64,000 nucleotides of DNA from Arcobacter nitrofigilis DSM 7299 (GTDB lineage: Bacteria; Campylobacterota; Campylobacteria; Campylobacterales; Arcobacteraceae): assembly GCF_000092245.1 (NCBI RefSeq), contig NC_014166.1, positions 2,542,001 to 2,606,000 of the forward strand, given 5' to 3'. The translations under genes and the position numbers were made by a program. This document shows, in pieces, positions 9,123-18,479 of the stretch (positions are counted from its first letter, which is position 1; the number at the start of each line of letters is the position of its first letter). The notes below the pieces were generated by a model. That model had not been told where the DNA came from. It ran no database searches and saw nothing but the letters and a program-made list of their open reading frames with translations.

Positions 9123-10816
9123 TATTGTAAAACCAACTTTTTATTTTCTATTCTATAAACTTTTTCACATCTATCTATAGTACTCAATCTATGAGCTATA
9201 ATAATAAGTGTTTTATCCTTACTGATATTATAAATTTCATCCATTATCTCTTTTTCTATAGCTTCATCTAAAGCTGATGTTGCCTCATCTAATACTAAAA
9301 TTTCTGGTTCTTGATATAATGCACGAGCTATAGCTATACGTTGTTTTTGTCCACCGCTAAGCTTAATACCTCCTTCACCAACAAAAGTATTGATGCCATT
9401 TTGATGTTCTTCTAAGAAGTTTAGTATTTTTGATCTTTTTAATACTTCTTTAATTTTTAATTCATCATATTCCAATCCAAAAGAAATATTTTCTGCAACT
9501 GTTCCATCAAATAAATACACGCTTTGTGGAATATACCCTACTTTTTTTCGCAAACTTTTTATATTAGACTCATTAATAACTATTCCATCTATTTGTATAT
9601 CTCCACTTAAAGGTCTGAACAAGCCTATGATAATATCAACCATAGTACTTTTACCACTGCCACTTGCTCCTACAAAAGCAATTTTTTCACCTTTTTTAAT
9701 GTCTAAATTTATATTTTCAAGAACTTTTGTTTTCTCACTATAACCAAAAGTAAGATTATTTAATCTAATTATTTTTTGAAAAATTACTTTTTCATCACCT
9801 AATTTTTCACAATCATACATTAAATCATTATGTATCAAATCTAAAGATTTATGATAATAGAGAATTTGATTATAGCTACTTAAAAGTCTATTTGAAGATG
9901 GCATAAGCCTATAAAGTCCTAAAATAAACATAGAAAGTACTCCTAAACTTGAAGAAATATCACTTTCATATCTAAATACAAGATAAACTACAACTGATGC
10001 TATAATTCCAAAACCTAGAGTTTCTAAAAATACTCTAGGAAAATGAGATAGTGTTTCATTTATTATTCCACTTTTCGAGAAACCATAACTAGCATTATTG
10101 AATCTATTAAGTATTAGCTTATCATTTGACTGTAGCTTAATAATTTTAAAATTTCCAAATGTACTATTTAAAATCTCAAAAAAATTTTTTTGATACTCCT
10201 CTCTAATAGTTCCTTGATTTTTAATAATAGGTGATATTTTTTTAACTAGAAACAAAGCATTTAGAGTTAAAAATAATGTCATCACAAGTGTTATTTTCCA
10301 ATTTATATACAACATAGCACTATATATAAACATAACAACAAAAACTTCACTTATCATAAGTAATACAGCTGAAAGCATAGCGGTAAGATTCTGTGTTTCA
10401 TTGATAATCAATTTTGAAAGCTCACTGCTATTTCGAGATATAAACTGATGATAATTCATCCCTAAATAGTTTTCAAATAATCGAAAAGCCAAAAGATGTG
10501 TTCTACCTTTAGAAAATTTTGCTAAAAAATAAAAGTATAAAATATTTAATCCACCTCTAATGATATAAAAACATATCAATAAACATCCAAAAACTATTAC
10601 AAAATCAACATTACTTTTAAACTCAAAAAAGTTATAAAAAATTTTATAATAGTTATTTGATTCTATCATATTAAAATCACTTGCAACTGATATAAAAGGC
10701 ATGATAGCAGCTACTCCAATGGTTTCTATCAAAGCAATTAGTACAGAAAATATTATTAGAAATAGCAAAAACTTCCTATCTTTCTTTGTTAAAAGTGAGC
10801 TAAGTTTTTTATACAT
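9122..10816 (-). CDS. PglK/MsbA-like ABC flippase
   Basis: A 564-residue half-transporter with an N-terminal membrane domain (about six segments within residues 15-310) and a C-terminal ATPase. Walker A is GASGSGKS at 383-390, the signature LSGGQ lies at 486-490, and Walker B I-L-V-L-D-E is at 506-511. Proteins of this shape in glycan loci (PglK of Campylobacter, the Wzk type of Helicobacter) flip undecaprenyl-linked oligosaccharides to the periplasm. No MATE/PST-type Wzx flippase is seen anywhere in the locus, so this is the likely flippase. It lies between an AsnB paralogue 14 bases upstream and a glycosyltransferase that begins at its stop codon. Confidence 0.9.
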   Translation of the reverse strand: MYKKLSSLLTKKDRKFLLFLIIFSVLIALIETIGVAAIMPFISVASDFNMIESNNYYKIFYNFFEFKSNVDFVIVFGCLLICFYIIRGGLNILYFYFLAKFSKGRTHLLAFRLFENYLGMNYHQFISRNSSELSKLIINETQNLTAMLSAVLLMISEVFVVMFIYSAMLYINWKITLVMTLFLTLNALFLVKKISPIIKNQGTIREEYQKNFFEILNSTFGNFKIIKLQSNDKLILNRFNNASYGFSKSGIINETLSHFPRVFLETLGFGIIASVVVYLVFRYESDISSSLGVLSMFILGLYRLMPSSNRLLSSYNQILYYHKSLDLIHNDLMYDCEKLGDEKVIFQKIIRLNNLTFGYSEKTKVLENINLDIKKGEKIAFVGASGSGKSTMVDIIIGLFRPLSGDIQIDGIVINESNIKSLRKKVGYIPQSVYLFDGTVAENISFGLEYDELKIKEVLKRSKILNFLEEHQNGINTFVGEGGIKLSGGQKQRIAIARALYQEPEILVLDEATSALDEAIEKEIMDEIYNISKDKTLIIIAHRLSTIDRCEKVYRIENKKLVLQ

Positions 10817-10830
10817 TTTTAATTATCCCT

Positions 10831-12639
10831 CTACTTTATTCTCATAATATTCCAAAGAACATATTCGAAATTTTTTCCATTTTGATGGTCTTGAAATATT
10901 TTATTTAAATATTGTTTATTAAATCTTTCATCTAAACTTTGAATTTTGTCATAAACTATATCTTTTAACTCTTTTCTAAACCAATGTTTCAAAGGTACAG
11001 AAAATCCCCGTTTAGGCCTTTCTATGAGCTCTTTTGGAACTTCTTTGTAGAGTATCTCTTTTAAAATAGACTTTGGTCCATGTTTTAGCTTAAGCTTTAT
11101 AGGTAAGCTATAGGCAAATTCTACAATTCTATGATCAAGTAACGGTACTCTTGCTTCTAAACTATATGACATACTAGCCCTATCAACTTTTGTTAGTATA
11201 TCATCAGGCAGATATCTGTGAAAATCTAAACGGCTTAAACTATCTATTAAACTATCTCCATCTAATTCATACTCTAAAATATCCTGTAAACTTACTTCAT
11301 ATTTACCAAATGATTCTCTTGAAAATTCTTTGTCAAATAAACTATTGAGTTCCCAAGGTTTGGTAGAACTATATAAAAGTGCATACAAATTTTGTTCACT
11401 CAATTGTTTTAAAGGATAACTTATTTTCTTTAATTTATCTTGTCCTGAATATTTTCCAATAACAGATAATATAGTTCTCAAAGATTGTGGTATCTGCTTT
11501 AGTTTTTTATAGTAACTTTCAGTAGTAAAATATCTATCATATCCTAAAAACAACTCATCTCCACCATCTCCACTAAGGGCTACTGTTACATAATCTTTTG
11601 TTTTATCACTGAGCAGCAACATAGGCAAACTTGAAGCATCACCAAATGGTTCGTCATAAAATTTATCAAAATCTTCTAAAAGTTTAAAAACATCTTGAAT
11701 ACCAAATTTATATTCATAGTGTTCACTACCTATATATTTTGCTATCTCTTTTGCATAAACTGACTCATCATAAAACTTATCTTCAAATCCTATAGAAAAT
11801 GTTTTTAGCTTTTGGCTTGATTCTTGCTGCATTATACTACTAACTAAACTACTATCAATCCCTCCACTTAAAAAACTACCTACTTCTACATCAGCTAAAA
11901 GTCTATATTTTATACTACTTCTTATAAGTTGCTCGGTCTCTTTCACTGCTTCATTATAACTTATATTGATTTTTTCTTCTGGTAAATCCCAATATTTTTT
12001 TATATCTATATTAACACCATCAAATATAGCATAATGTGCTGGTGGCAGTTTATTAATACCATCATAGTAGCTATTGTCATTTGGTATATAACCAAGAGTC
12101 ATAAACTGTATCAGTGCTTTATTTGAAGTAGTTTTCTTAAGATGTTCACCAAAACCCTTCAACTCACTAGCAAAAGAAAATTCCCCCTTTTGCATGGTAT
12201 AATAAAGTGGTTTTATCCCAACCCTATCTCTTATTAAATAAAGCTTTTGAGCTATCTTATCAAATAATCCTATAGCAAACATACCAATAAATTGTTCTAT
12301 TGCTTTTTCAATACCAAATTCTGTAAAAGCCCAAAGAATTGTTTCTGTATCACTTGTAGTTCGAAATTTTGAAAATTGCAATTGTGTTCTAATCTCGAAA
12401 TGATTATAAATTTCACCATTAAAAACTATAATAAATCTTTCATTTTCCATAGGCTGATTAGCATGGTTTTCTAAGTCTTGTATTGATAATCTATTATGTC
12501 CAAAATATAAATTTTTATTTAAAAATTTATATTCTTTTACTATAGTATCATCTGGACCTCTATGTACCATAATAGAATTTTGTTTAACTACTTCACTATA
12601 AGATAAAGCCGTATTAAAATAACCTAATATGCTACACAT
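10831..12639 (-). CDS. Asparagine-synthase-type glutamine amidotransferase (paralogue 2)
   Basis: A 602-residue AsnB-type protein with the glutaminase nucleophile Cys2 (Met-Cys-Ser-Ile, slightly unlike the usual Cys-Gly-Ile), the F-N-G-E-I-Y-N segment at about 73-79, the S-D-T-E motif, and the synthetase loop SGGIDS at 258-263. It is clearly a separate subfamily member from the other two copies in length and loop sequence. It overlaps the methyltransferase upstream by eight bases. As with its paralogues, amidation of a uronic acid carboxylate during glycan building is the best guess; housekeeping asparagine synthesis is possible for one of the three. Confidence 0.9.
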   Translation of the reverse strand: MCSILGYFNTALSYSEVVKQNSIMVHRGPDDTIVKEYKFLNKNLYFGHNRLSIQDLENHANQPMENERFIIVFNGEIYNHFEIRTQLQFSKFRTTSDTETILWAFTEFGIEKAIEQFIGMFAIGLFDKIAQKLYLIRDRVGIKPLYYTMQKGEFSFASELKGFGEHLKKTTSNKALIQFMTLGYIPNDNSYYDGINKLPPAHYAIFDGVNIDIKKYWDLPEEKINISYNEAVKETEQLIRSSIKYRLLADVEVGSFLSGGIDSSLVSSIMQQESSQKLKTFSIGFEDKFYDESVYAKEIAKYIGSEHYEYKFGIQDVFKLLEDFDKFYDEPFGDASSLPMLLLSDKTKDYVTVALSGDGGDELFLGYDRYFTTESYYKKLKQIPQSLRTILSVIGKYSGQDKLKKISYPLKQLSEQNLYALLYSSTKPWELNSLFDKEFSRESFGKYEVSLQDILEYELDGDSLIDSLSRLDFHRYLPDDILTKVDRASMSYSLEARVPLLDHRIVEFAYSLPIKLKLKHGPKSILKEILYKEVPKELIERPKRGFSVPLKHWFRKELKDIVYDKIQSLDERFNKQYLNKIFQDHQNGKNFEYVLWNIMRIK

Positions 12640-13447
12640 TTTGATTAATTAAATTTTTTTTAAAAACAAATTCATTACAACCCATTTTACCACCAACTGT
12701 TACCATATTCTCTAATACAAAACCTCTATCTTTATAAAAAATAAAAATTTCTTCAGGCTTAGCTGTTTCAAATGGATATCCACCAATCCAATCCACTACA
12801 TCCGTATATAAACTCATACCTCTCAATGGATCACTATATCTTTTAAATGGGTTTTTCCCTCTCCCTATATCAAGTATACACAATCCTATTGCAAAATATA
12901 ATGTATAAATATAAGACATCAATTTTTTCACCAAAACAGGTGAAGATACATAAAAAAGTTTTATTTTTTTCCAAATAGGAGTTAACAACTGTGTATTATA
13001 TATAGCTACTACTAATATTCCATCATCTTTTACACACTTAGATGCATTATCGAGTGCTTTATACATATTACCAGTATGATGTAATACACCCCAAGAATAT
13101 ACTACATCATATTTTCCTAATTTTGTCATATATTCTTCATCCAATACATCACCTTTTTTAACAATCCAGTTTTCATCATTATTTGCAAACATTTTTTTAG
13201 TGTACTTTGTTGCTTCAACACTAAACTCATCATAATCAAATGATATAACTTTTGCGCCAAGATTATAAGCACTTAAAGAAGATAAGCCACTACCACTACC
13301 AATATCTAAAAATGTTTTGCCCTCTAAGTCATCAACCAGCATTAGCTTTTTTAATGAGATTTTTGACTTCTCAATTTTTTCTTTACTAAGACTTTCTAAA
13401 AATAATTGCCAATTTTTCCCAAAATCAAATCTTTTTTCTCTACTCAT
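12632..13447 (-). CDS. Class I SAM-dependent methyltransferase
   Basis: A 271-residue methyltransferase with SAM motif I F-L-D-I-G-S-G-S-G at about 46-54, the acidic strand end F-D-Y-D at 70-73, and the W-G-V-L-H-H-T-G segment near 122 that is typical of the Methyltransf_11/23 group. The C-terminal half includes a hydrophobic stretch around residues 170-195 and then a substrate region of unknown specificity. It lies between a GT-C-like membrane protein and an AsnB paralogue with eight-base overlaps on both sides, so it probably methylates a sugar or lipid-linked oligosaccharide of this pathway. The acceptor atom cannot be deduced. Confidence 0.8.
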   Translation of the reverse strand: MSREKRFDFGKNWQLFLESLSKEKIEKSKISLKKLMLVDDLEGKTFLDIGSGSGLSSLSAYNLGAKVISFDYDEFSVEATKYTKKMFANNDENWIVKKGDVLDEEYMTKLGKYDVVYSWGVLHHTGNMYKALDNASKCVKDDGILVVAIYNTQLLTPIWKKIKLFYVSSPVLVKKLMSYIYTLYFAIGLCILDIGRGKNPFKRYSDPLRGMSLYTDVVDWIGGYPFETAKPEEIFIFYKDRGFVLENMVTVGGKMGCNEFVFKKNLINQNV

Positions 13448-14930
13448 TCATTTCCTTATACATTTTTTTTACCCAAAATGGTTTTAAATCTTTATTTTCA
13501 AATCCTTTTACACTAAGAATAATATACTTTTCATTTTCTAACAATATATCAAAAAGTTCATTATCAACTTTATCAAAAAATTCTATCCAATACTCCTTTT
13601 GTAAAAGTATTGCACCTAAGTTCCAATTTTTAATTGTTATTTCTAGTCTTTCATTAAAAACTGGATAATATGGTTCTAAAATTTTAAAACCATATCCATG
13701 ACCACCCCAAAAAACTTTTTTACCAGTTCTGTAAACAATTTGATCAGATGGAGTTAATGGTATTGCTAAAATTCTATCAACATTTGAAGAATTTAGCATA
13801 TTTATTGCTTCTTCTAAATCCTTGTCATAAACTTGATTGATACCTTTGTAAAATTTAAATATACTTATTATTGTCAACATAAATACTAAAAAAAGCAAAA
13901 TCTTATTATCAAAACCATTTACATCAATATTAGTGTAAATCATAAAATAAGATAAAATTGTAACTAAATTATATGTATATAAATTTCCAGAACCTAAACA
14001 TAGAAAAATATCAATAAAACTTGTTAATAATACAAATAAAATCATTGCTAAAATAATTATACCAAAATAATTAAATTGAAAATTATACATTACAAAAATA
14101 GTAAATGGAAGCATCCCAATAATTAAAGAAAACTTTTTAACTATTGATTTTATTCCATTTCCATGAAGTCTATTTTTATAAGTGAAATTATCTTTACCAT
14201 ATAATTTAGATTCATAAAATTGATGTGCTCCAAGTTTATATCTATTTCTATGCCAAAATTTTACAATATCAATATGTGCTTTAAAATAATTTTTGTAATT
14301 AAAAAATAAAAAAGCAATAATATTAGCAAATAAATAACTTAACAAAGGTATAATGCTTAAATAAAAAAAAGACAAAATAACAAGTAAAAAGAAATATAGT
14401 TGATGTGACATTTTATGTGTAAATAGTAATAATGTCGTGAAGGATATAATTGGAATCAATAAATAAAATTGATGATATTCAAAATATCCCCAAAATAGTA
14501 AAATTAATATATCTAAAATAATAGCACCAAATATACGAGAATTAATTTGATTATCATAATAAACTAATATTGGTGCGCTTATATAAAAAATTATTGCAAA
14601 AAAAAGTGGAATTGAAAATTGCATATTTAAAAAATATGCAAATCCTATAATCAATGTTAATCTAAAGAACGATATTAATTGAATTAAGAAAATTGAATAT
14701 TTAAATATGTTATTTGGTAAAATAGCCAAAAAATAACCAAAAAATGGTGGATACCACTGCTTTATTTCGAGTAAATACTCTGGTAAATTTGGTGGGCAGG
14801 TCTTTTGAGCTCGGACAGCATCTCTATATTTTAACCAATACCATTGATCAACCGCTTTTGATTGAGCTTTCTTTAATAAAATAACTCTAAAAAAAAGTAT
14901 TAAAAAAATATACACTAAAAAATCAATCAT
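13440..14930 (-). CDS. Polytopic membrane protein, GT-C glycosyltransferase-like
   Basis: A 496-residue protein with about nine to eleven hydrophobic segments and a soluble C-terminal part from about residue 370. The first external loop carries an acidic residue (Asp28) and then Q-W-Y-P-P-F-F near 58-64; an early Asp plus a Y-P-P motif is characteristic of GT-C enzymes that use polyprenyl-phosphate sugars in the periplasm. The internal L-F-T-H-K-M-S-H segment also recalls that group. It might add a branch sugar after flipping or, less likely, act as a Wzy-type polymerase in place of the truncated one. It is strongly AT-rich, and no close family can be named from sequence alone. Confidence 0.55.
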   Translation of the reverse strand: MIDFLVYIFLILFFRVILLKKAQSKAVDQWYWLKYRDAVRAQKTCPPNLPEYLLEIKQWYPPFFGYFLAILPNNIFKYSIFLIQLISFFRLTLIIGFAYFLNMQFSIPLFFAIIFYISAPILVYYDNQINSRIFGAIILDILILLFWGYFEYHQFYLLIPIISFTTLLLFTHKMSHQLYFFLLVILSFFYLSIIPLLSYLFANIIAFLFFNYKNYFKAHIDIVKFWHRNRYKLGAHQFYESKLYGKDNFTYKNRLHGNGIKSIVKKFSLIIGMLPFTIFVMYNFQFNYFGIIILAMILFVLLTSFIDIFLCLGSGNLYTYNLVTILSYFMIYTNIDVNGFDNKILLFLVFMLTIISIFKFYKGINQVYDKDLEEAINMLNSSNVDRILAIPLTPSDQIVYRTGKKVFWGGHGYGFKILEPYYPVFNERLEITIKNWNLGAILLQKEYWIEFFDKVDNELFDILLENEKYIILSVKGFENKDLKPFWVKKMYKEMNE

Positions 14931-16113
14931 TCAATAACTTTATATATATATCTTTTTTTATTGATGTAGTATATAAAATATTATTTTTACTAAATGCTAA
15001 AGTTCTAGCATTTGCCCCTAATTCATTAGCAATTTTTTCATTGTCAAACAAATATAAAATTTTTTCTGCAACATTTGTAATATCATGTTCATCAATTAAG
15101 AAACCTGTTTTGCCATTTTGAACTAATTCATAGTGCCATTCAACATTATATGAAATCACAGGCCTTTTTGCGGCACAAGATTCTATTAAACTACTTCCTC
15201 CCATTAAAGCTAAGCAGACATTACTAATTTTTCTTATATTAGAAACTATCCTTTGGTCTTGAAACCCAGTAAATAATATTAGATGTTCTAAATTATATTT
15301 TTTTACTATATTTTTTATATTTTCATTTTCCAGTCCATCGCCTACTATAAGAAAAATAAAATCATCTCTATATGAAATAATTTTTATTACTTCTATCATA
15401 TCTGAGATATAATTTTCTTTTGATAACCTTCCTACAAAACTAATTATTTTTTTGTTATAAGAAATATTAAATTTTTTTCGTATATCAACAAATGCATAAT
15501 TATCAAAATCATCGAAAGAGATTCCAATTGGAAATACTTTTATTTTATTTACATCTAAATCATTATAATCATCTAAAATACATTTTTTTATGTGATCTCT
15601 AAATGGCAAAATTAAATCAGCATTTTTTAGAATAAAATGTTCCAATAACTTAGCATATTTTCTAGATCCAAATATCGTAAAAGAAAGTTTTGCTCCTCCA
15701 ATTTCAAAAGCTTTATTATAATCAGCATGAATAGAAACAACAAGAGGGAGAGTAAATACTTTTGAATATATTAGACCTATCAAACCCATAATATAAGGAT
15801 CCTGTGCTCTTATAACTTTTATATTACTCTTTCTAATTACTATAGAAAAAAATATTAATTTAAATATTATACAAAATGCACCAATTATTTTATATAATTT
15901 ATTACTCATATTAAGATTAAATATTTTCCATCCAAATTGATACAAAATATTATTTTCTGATAATTCTTTTTTTAAATTTCTTTTACCAAAGTGTAAGCTA
16001 TATACTTTACTAAAAAATCCGCCCTCATTTCTTTGCAAAATTTGGTGCGTAACATTCTTTTTCACAAGTTCATCATAATCACTAGGAACAATATTTAATA
16101 CTTCTATTTTCAA
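14923..16113 (-). CDS. GT4 family glycosyltransferase
   Basis: A 396-residue GT-B enzyme. The donor half contains F-V-G-R-L-S-K-E-N near residue 221 and a G-G-S-S-L-I-E-S-C-A-A-K-R-P-V-I segment around 301-316, in which the conserved Glu of the E-x7-E element is kept but the first Glu is replaced within L-M-G-G. The N-terminal domain contains a hydrophobic stretch near 78-95 and the R-A-Q-D-P-Y segment seen in mannosyl/rhamnosyl-type transferases. It overlaps both neighbours by a few bases. Donor sugar unknown. Confidence 0.8.
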   Translation of the reverse strand: MKIEVLNIVPSDYDELVKKNVTHQILQRNEGGFFSKVYSLHFGKRNLKKELSENNILYQFGWKIFNLNMSNKLYKIIGAFCIIFKLIFFSIVIRKSNIKVIRAQDPYIMGLIGLIYSKVFTLPLVVSIHADYNKAFEIGGAKLSFTIFGSRKYAKLLEHFILKNADLILPFRDHIKKCILDDYNDLDVNKIKVFPIGISFDDFDNYAFVDIRKKFNISYNKKIISFVGRLSKENYISDMIEVIKIISYRDDFIFLIVGDGLENENIKNIVKKYNLEHLILFTGFQDQRIVSNIRKISNVCLALMGGSSLIESCAAKRPVISYNVEWHYELVQNGKTGFLIDEHDITNVAEKILYLFDNEKIANELGANARTLAFSKNNILYTTSIKKDIYIKLLND

Positions 16114-17174
16114 TTTTTATTCTCAGAATTATTTAAAAACTTAGAAATTCTTTCTTCAAAATCTTTATTTCTCTTATCAAAAAGTGATTTCCCTAAAAAT
16201 AATTTCAAATTTTGTTTCAAATTTAATGGTAAAAATCTTTTAAATGAATTATGAAATTTATATTCATTAACTATTTGGTTCTTTAGTCTACTAGAGTAAA
16301 ATTTATTGAACAAAACTCTAAATTTATTATTATCATAATCAAATAGCTTAGATAATGATAAAGATAATTTTTCAAAGTCATTTTGCCAATCTTTTGTACA
16401 CATCAAGTGTACAGTGTCACCATACCCTTCATATTTAATGGCTGCCCCTTGTGACGTACCTTGTTGTCTAGCTAAATGTGAACTTGAGTTTAATAAATGC
16501 ATTTTTCCTAATAGGGATAAGCTAAATATCAATAAATATTCATTTGTATTAGTTATTCTATAATTATCATCTTTCAAAATATTCGTTATTAACTGCATAT
16601 CTTTTGTCTTAACTACTCCATACCAAAAAATACCTGAGTAATTTTTTATAATAATTTCTAATCTTTTTAATGCATCATTATCTTCAATTGAACTATTTTG
16701 AATATATTGACTATATTCTATTTTTCTTTTTTTATTCCAAGCCAGTTGGTCAATAGTAATATCTTGATTTTTATCTAATATTCTAAAAGACAATGTATTA
16801 TTACAACTAGCAACACTATAATTTGGATTATGCTCCATAAAACTTATTAATTCTGAAAATATTCCTATATTAAAAAAGTCATCATTGTCTCCCATAATTA
16901 CATATTTTGTTTTAACTCTCGAATGAATATCAACAAATTTTTCATAAAACAATTCAAGGTTAGTATCATATGGATATCTAATATATTCATAATTTAGATA
17001 TGGGTAGTTTTCATAATTTTTTAGATATTTTTCAACTTCTTTATCTTTTCCCCCATCAGCTATTAATATTTTATAAGGACATTTATTTTCATTCATCCAT
17101 GTCATCCAACGATAAGTAAACGGACTTCTATCTTTTAGTGTTAAAACTATAGTCAATAAATTACTATTATCCAT
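16110..17174 (-). CDS. GT2-type glycosyltransferase, TIGR00180-like
   Basis: A 354-residue GT-A glycosyltransferase. It begins with a family-2 strand (T-I-V-L-T-L-K-D-R at about 8-16), contains I-L-I-A-D-G-G, and has the metal-binding acidic cluster M-G-D-N-D-D-F at 94-100. The long C-terminal half is helical and ends in a lysine/asparagine-rich tail. Length and the early K-D-R element fit the TIGR00180 domain found in O-antigen and capsule loci. It lies between an SDR and a GT4 enzyme with overlapping reading frames, suggesting that it transfers the deoxyamino sugar made by the adjacent dTDP module; this substrate link is inference. Confidence 0.75.
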   Translation of the reverse strand: MDNSNLLTIVLTLKDRSPFTYRWMTWMNENKCPYKILIADGGKDKEVEKYLKNYENYPYLNYEYIRYPYDTNLELFYEKFVDIHSRVKTKYVIMGDNDDFFNIGIFSELISFMEHNPNYSVASCNNTLSFRILDKNQDITIDQLAWNKKRKIEYSQYIQNSSIEDNDALKRLEIIIKNYSGIFWYGVVKTKDMQLITNILKDDNYRITNTNEYLLIFSLSLLGKMHLLNSSSHLARQQGTSQGAAIKYEGYGDTVHLMCTKDWQNDFEKLSLSLSKLFDYDNNKFRVLFNKFYSSRLKNQIVNEYKFHNSFKRFLPLNLKQNLKLFLGKSLFDKRNKDFEERISKFLNNSENKN

Positions 17175-18102
17175 TATTAGAACTCTTTATAAGATCAATA
17201 GTTTCTTTTATACTTTGCTTTTCGTCACCTTTAAACTTAAATCCTAATTTTTTAAACTTTTCATTTGATACGTCATACGATAATTGATTCATTATTTTTG
17301 TTTCAACAAAATTGATATCAAGATTATCTACGTTATCCTTAATAACATCTACAATATTACTTACTGTTAAATTGTCTGTTAAGACATTATAAACTTCATT
17401 ATTAAAAATATCATTTTTGATTAAAAAAGAAATTGATCTTACTGCATCAGTTAAGTCTAAATAAGGTCTTTTTTGGTTAAATGCAGTTTTCCACACAGTC
17501 AAGGGTTGTCTCATAACTGCTTGCCAACAAAATTTATTTACTGCAGTATGGAATCTCATGCCAGAAGATACTCCAAAAATTGTTCCAAATCTCAAAATAA
17601 TATAATCCAATTTTTTTTCATATTTTTTTAATTCTTGCTCAGACTTAAATTTTGATAAGGCATAAGGACTTTGTGGTTTTAATTCTTCTTCAGTACAATT
17701 CTCATCAACTATATCATTTTGAGTACCATATACACTAGTTGTAGATAAAAATATCAATTTACAATTATTCTCAACACAAGCTTCAATAACTTTTTGTGTT
17801 CCAACATAGTTAACATTTTCAACTTCTTCTTGATTATCAAAACTACCTGCTGCATTTGTAATTGCAGCCAAATGTATTACATATGACACATCTAAAAATA
17901 CCTCTTTCAAATTCATTGAAAGGATATCATCTTCAATAAATGTATATTTATAATTTTTAGGTAAATCAAATAAAGAACAATATCTTTGACATAGCATATT
18001 ATCAATCATAATAATTTCTATATCATCTATTTCTGTAGGTAAAGTTCGAATCAACTTTGAACCAATATGCCCAAGTGCTCCAGTAATTACTATTTTTTTC
18101 AT
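17167..18102 (-). CDS. NAD(P)-dependent sugar epimerase/reductase (SDR)
   Basis: A 311-residue extended SDR with GALGHIG at 8-14, catalytic Ser120-Thr-Thr and Tyr147-x3-Lys151. It begins two bases downstream of the FdtA-like ketoisomerase stop and overlaps the next glycosyltransferase by eight bases. It may reduce or epimerise a dTDP-keto sugar or a sugar released by the upstream methyltransferases. The motifs do not separate 4-epimerase from 4-ketoreductase activity, so no product is named. Confidence 0.75.
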   Translation of the reverse strand: MKKIVITGALGHIGSKLIRTLPTEIDDIEIIMIDNMLCQRYCSLFDLPKNYKYTFIEDDILSMNLKEVFLDVSYVIHLAAITNAAGSFDNQEEVENVNYVGTQKVIEACVENNCKLIFLSTTSVYGTQNDIVDENCTEEELKPQSPYALSKFKSEQELKKYEKKLDYIILRFGTIFGVSSGMRFHTAVNKFCWQAVMRQPLTVWKTAFNQKRPYLDLTDAVRSISFLIKNDIFNNEVYNVLTDNLTVSNIVDVIKDNVDNLDINFVETKIMNQLSYDVSNEKFKKLGFKFKGDEKQSIKETIDLIKSSNNG

Positions 18103-18103
18103 T

Positions 18104-18463
18104 TTAATACCTTTCTACAATATAATCATTTTCATCATAATACTCAGAAGACAATACTAATAGCACCGTAGCATTACTAAAGTTATCCATTGTATGCCAG
18201 TCTTTTGGTTCAACAATCAAACACTTTGAGGGAGAGTCTAAAATAAAAGTTTCTTCAGAAAGACCATCATCAACAAAAATTTCACAATGACCATTTAATG
18301 CAATTAGTGCTTGTATTGTTTTGATATGACGGTGTCCTCCTCTTTTCTCAGAAACATTGTATACATAATATACTCTTTTTATTTCATATGGCAATACTTT
18401 TTCAATAACAGTAAGTGAGCCTCGAGAATCGCTAAATGTATCCAAATCAGTTATATATGCCAT
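18104..18463 (-). CDS. fdtA: FdtA/QdtA-like dTDP-4-keto-6-deoxyglucose 3,4-ketoisomerase
   Basis: A 119-residue single-domain cupin of the WxcM-like/FdtA family, close to the usual length of about 135-140 but a little short. It keeps the early D-S-R-G-S-L motif, V-Y-Y-V at 31-34 and R-G-G-H44-R-H46, whose two histidines match the catalytic pair described for FdtA. The family moves the keto group of dTDP-4-keto-6-deoxyglucose from C4 to C3, after which FdtB/QdtB aminates C3. With rfbA, rfbB and a DegT aminotransferase in the same run, a dTDP-3-amino-3,6-dideoxyhexose (Fuc3N or Qui3N type) is expected. Whether the product has gluco or galacto configuration cannot be told. Confidence 0.8.
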   Translation of the reverse strand: MAYITDLDTFSDSRGSLTVIEKVLPYEIKRVYYVYNVSEKRGGHRHIKTIQALIALNGHCEIFVDDGLSEETFILDSPSKCLIVEPKDWHTMDNFSNATVLLVLSSEYYDENDYIVERY

Positions 18464-18479
18464 TCAAATTTCCTTATTT

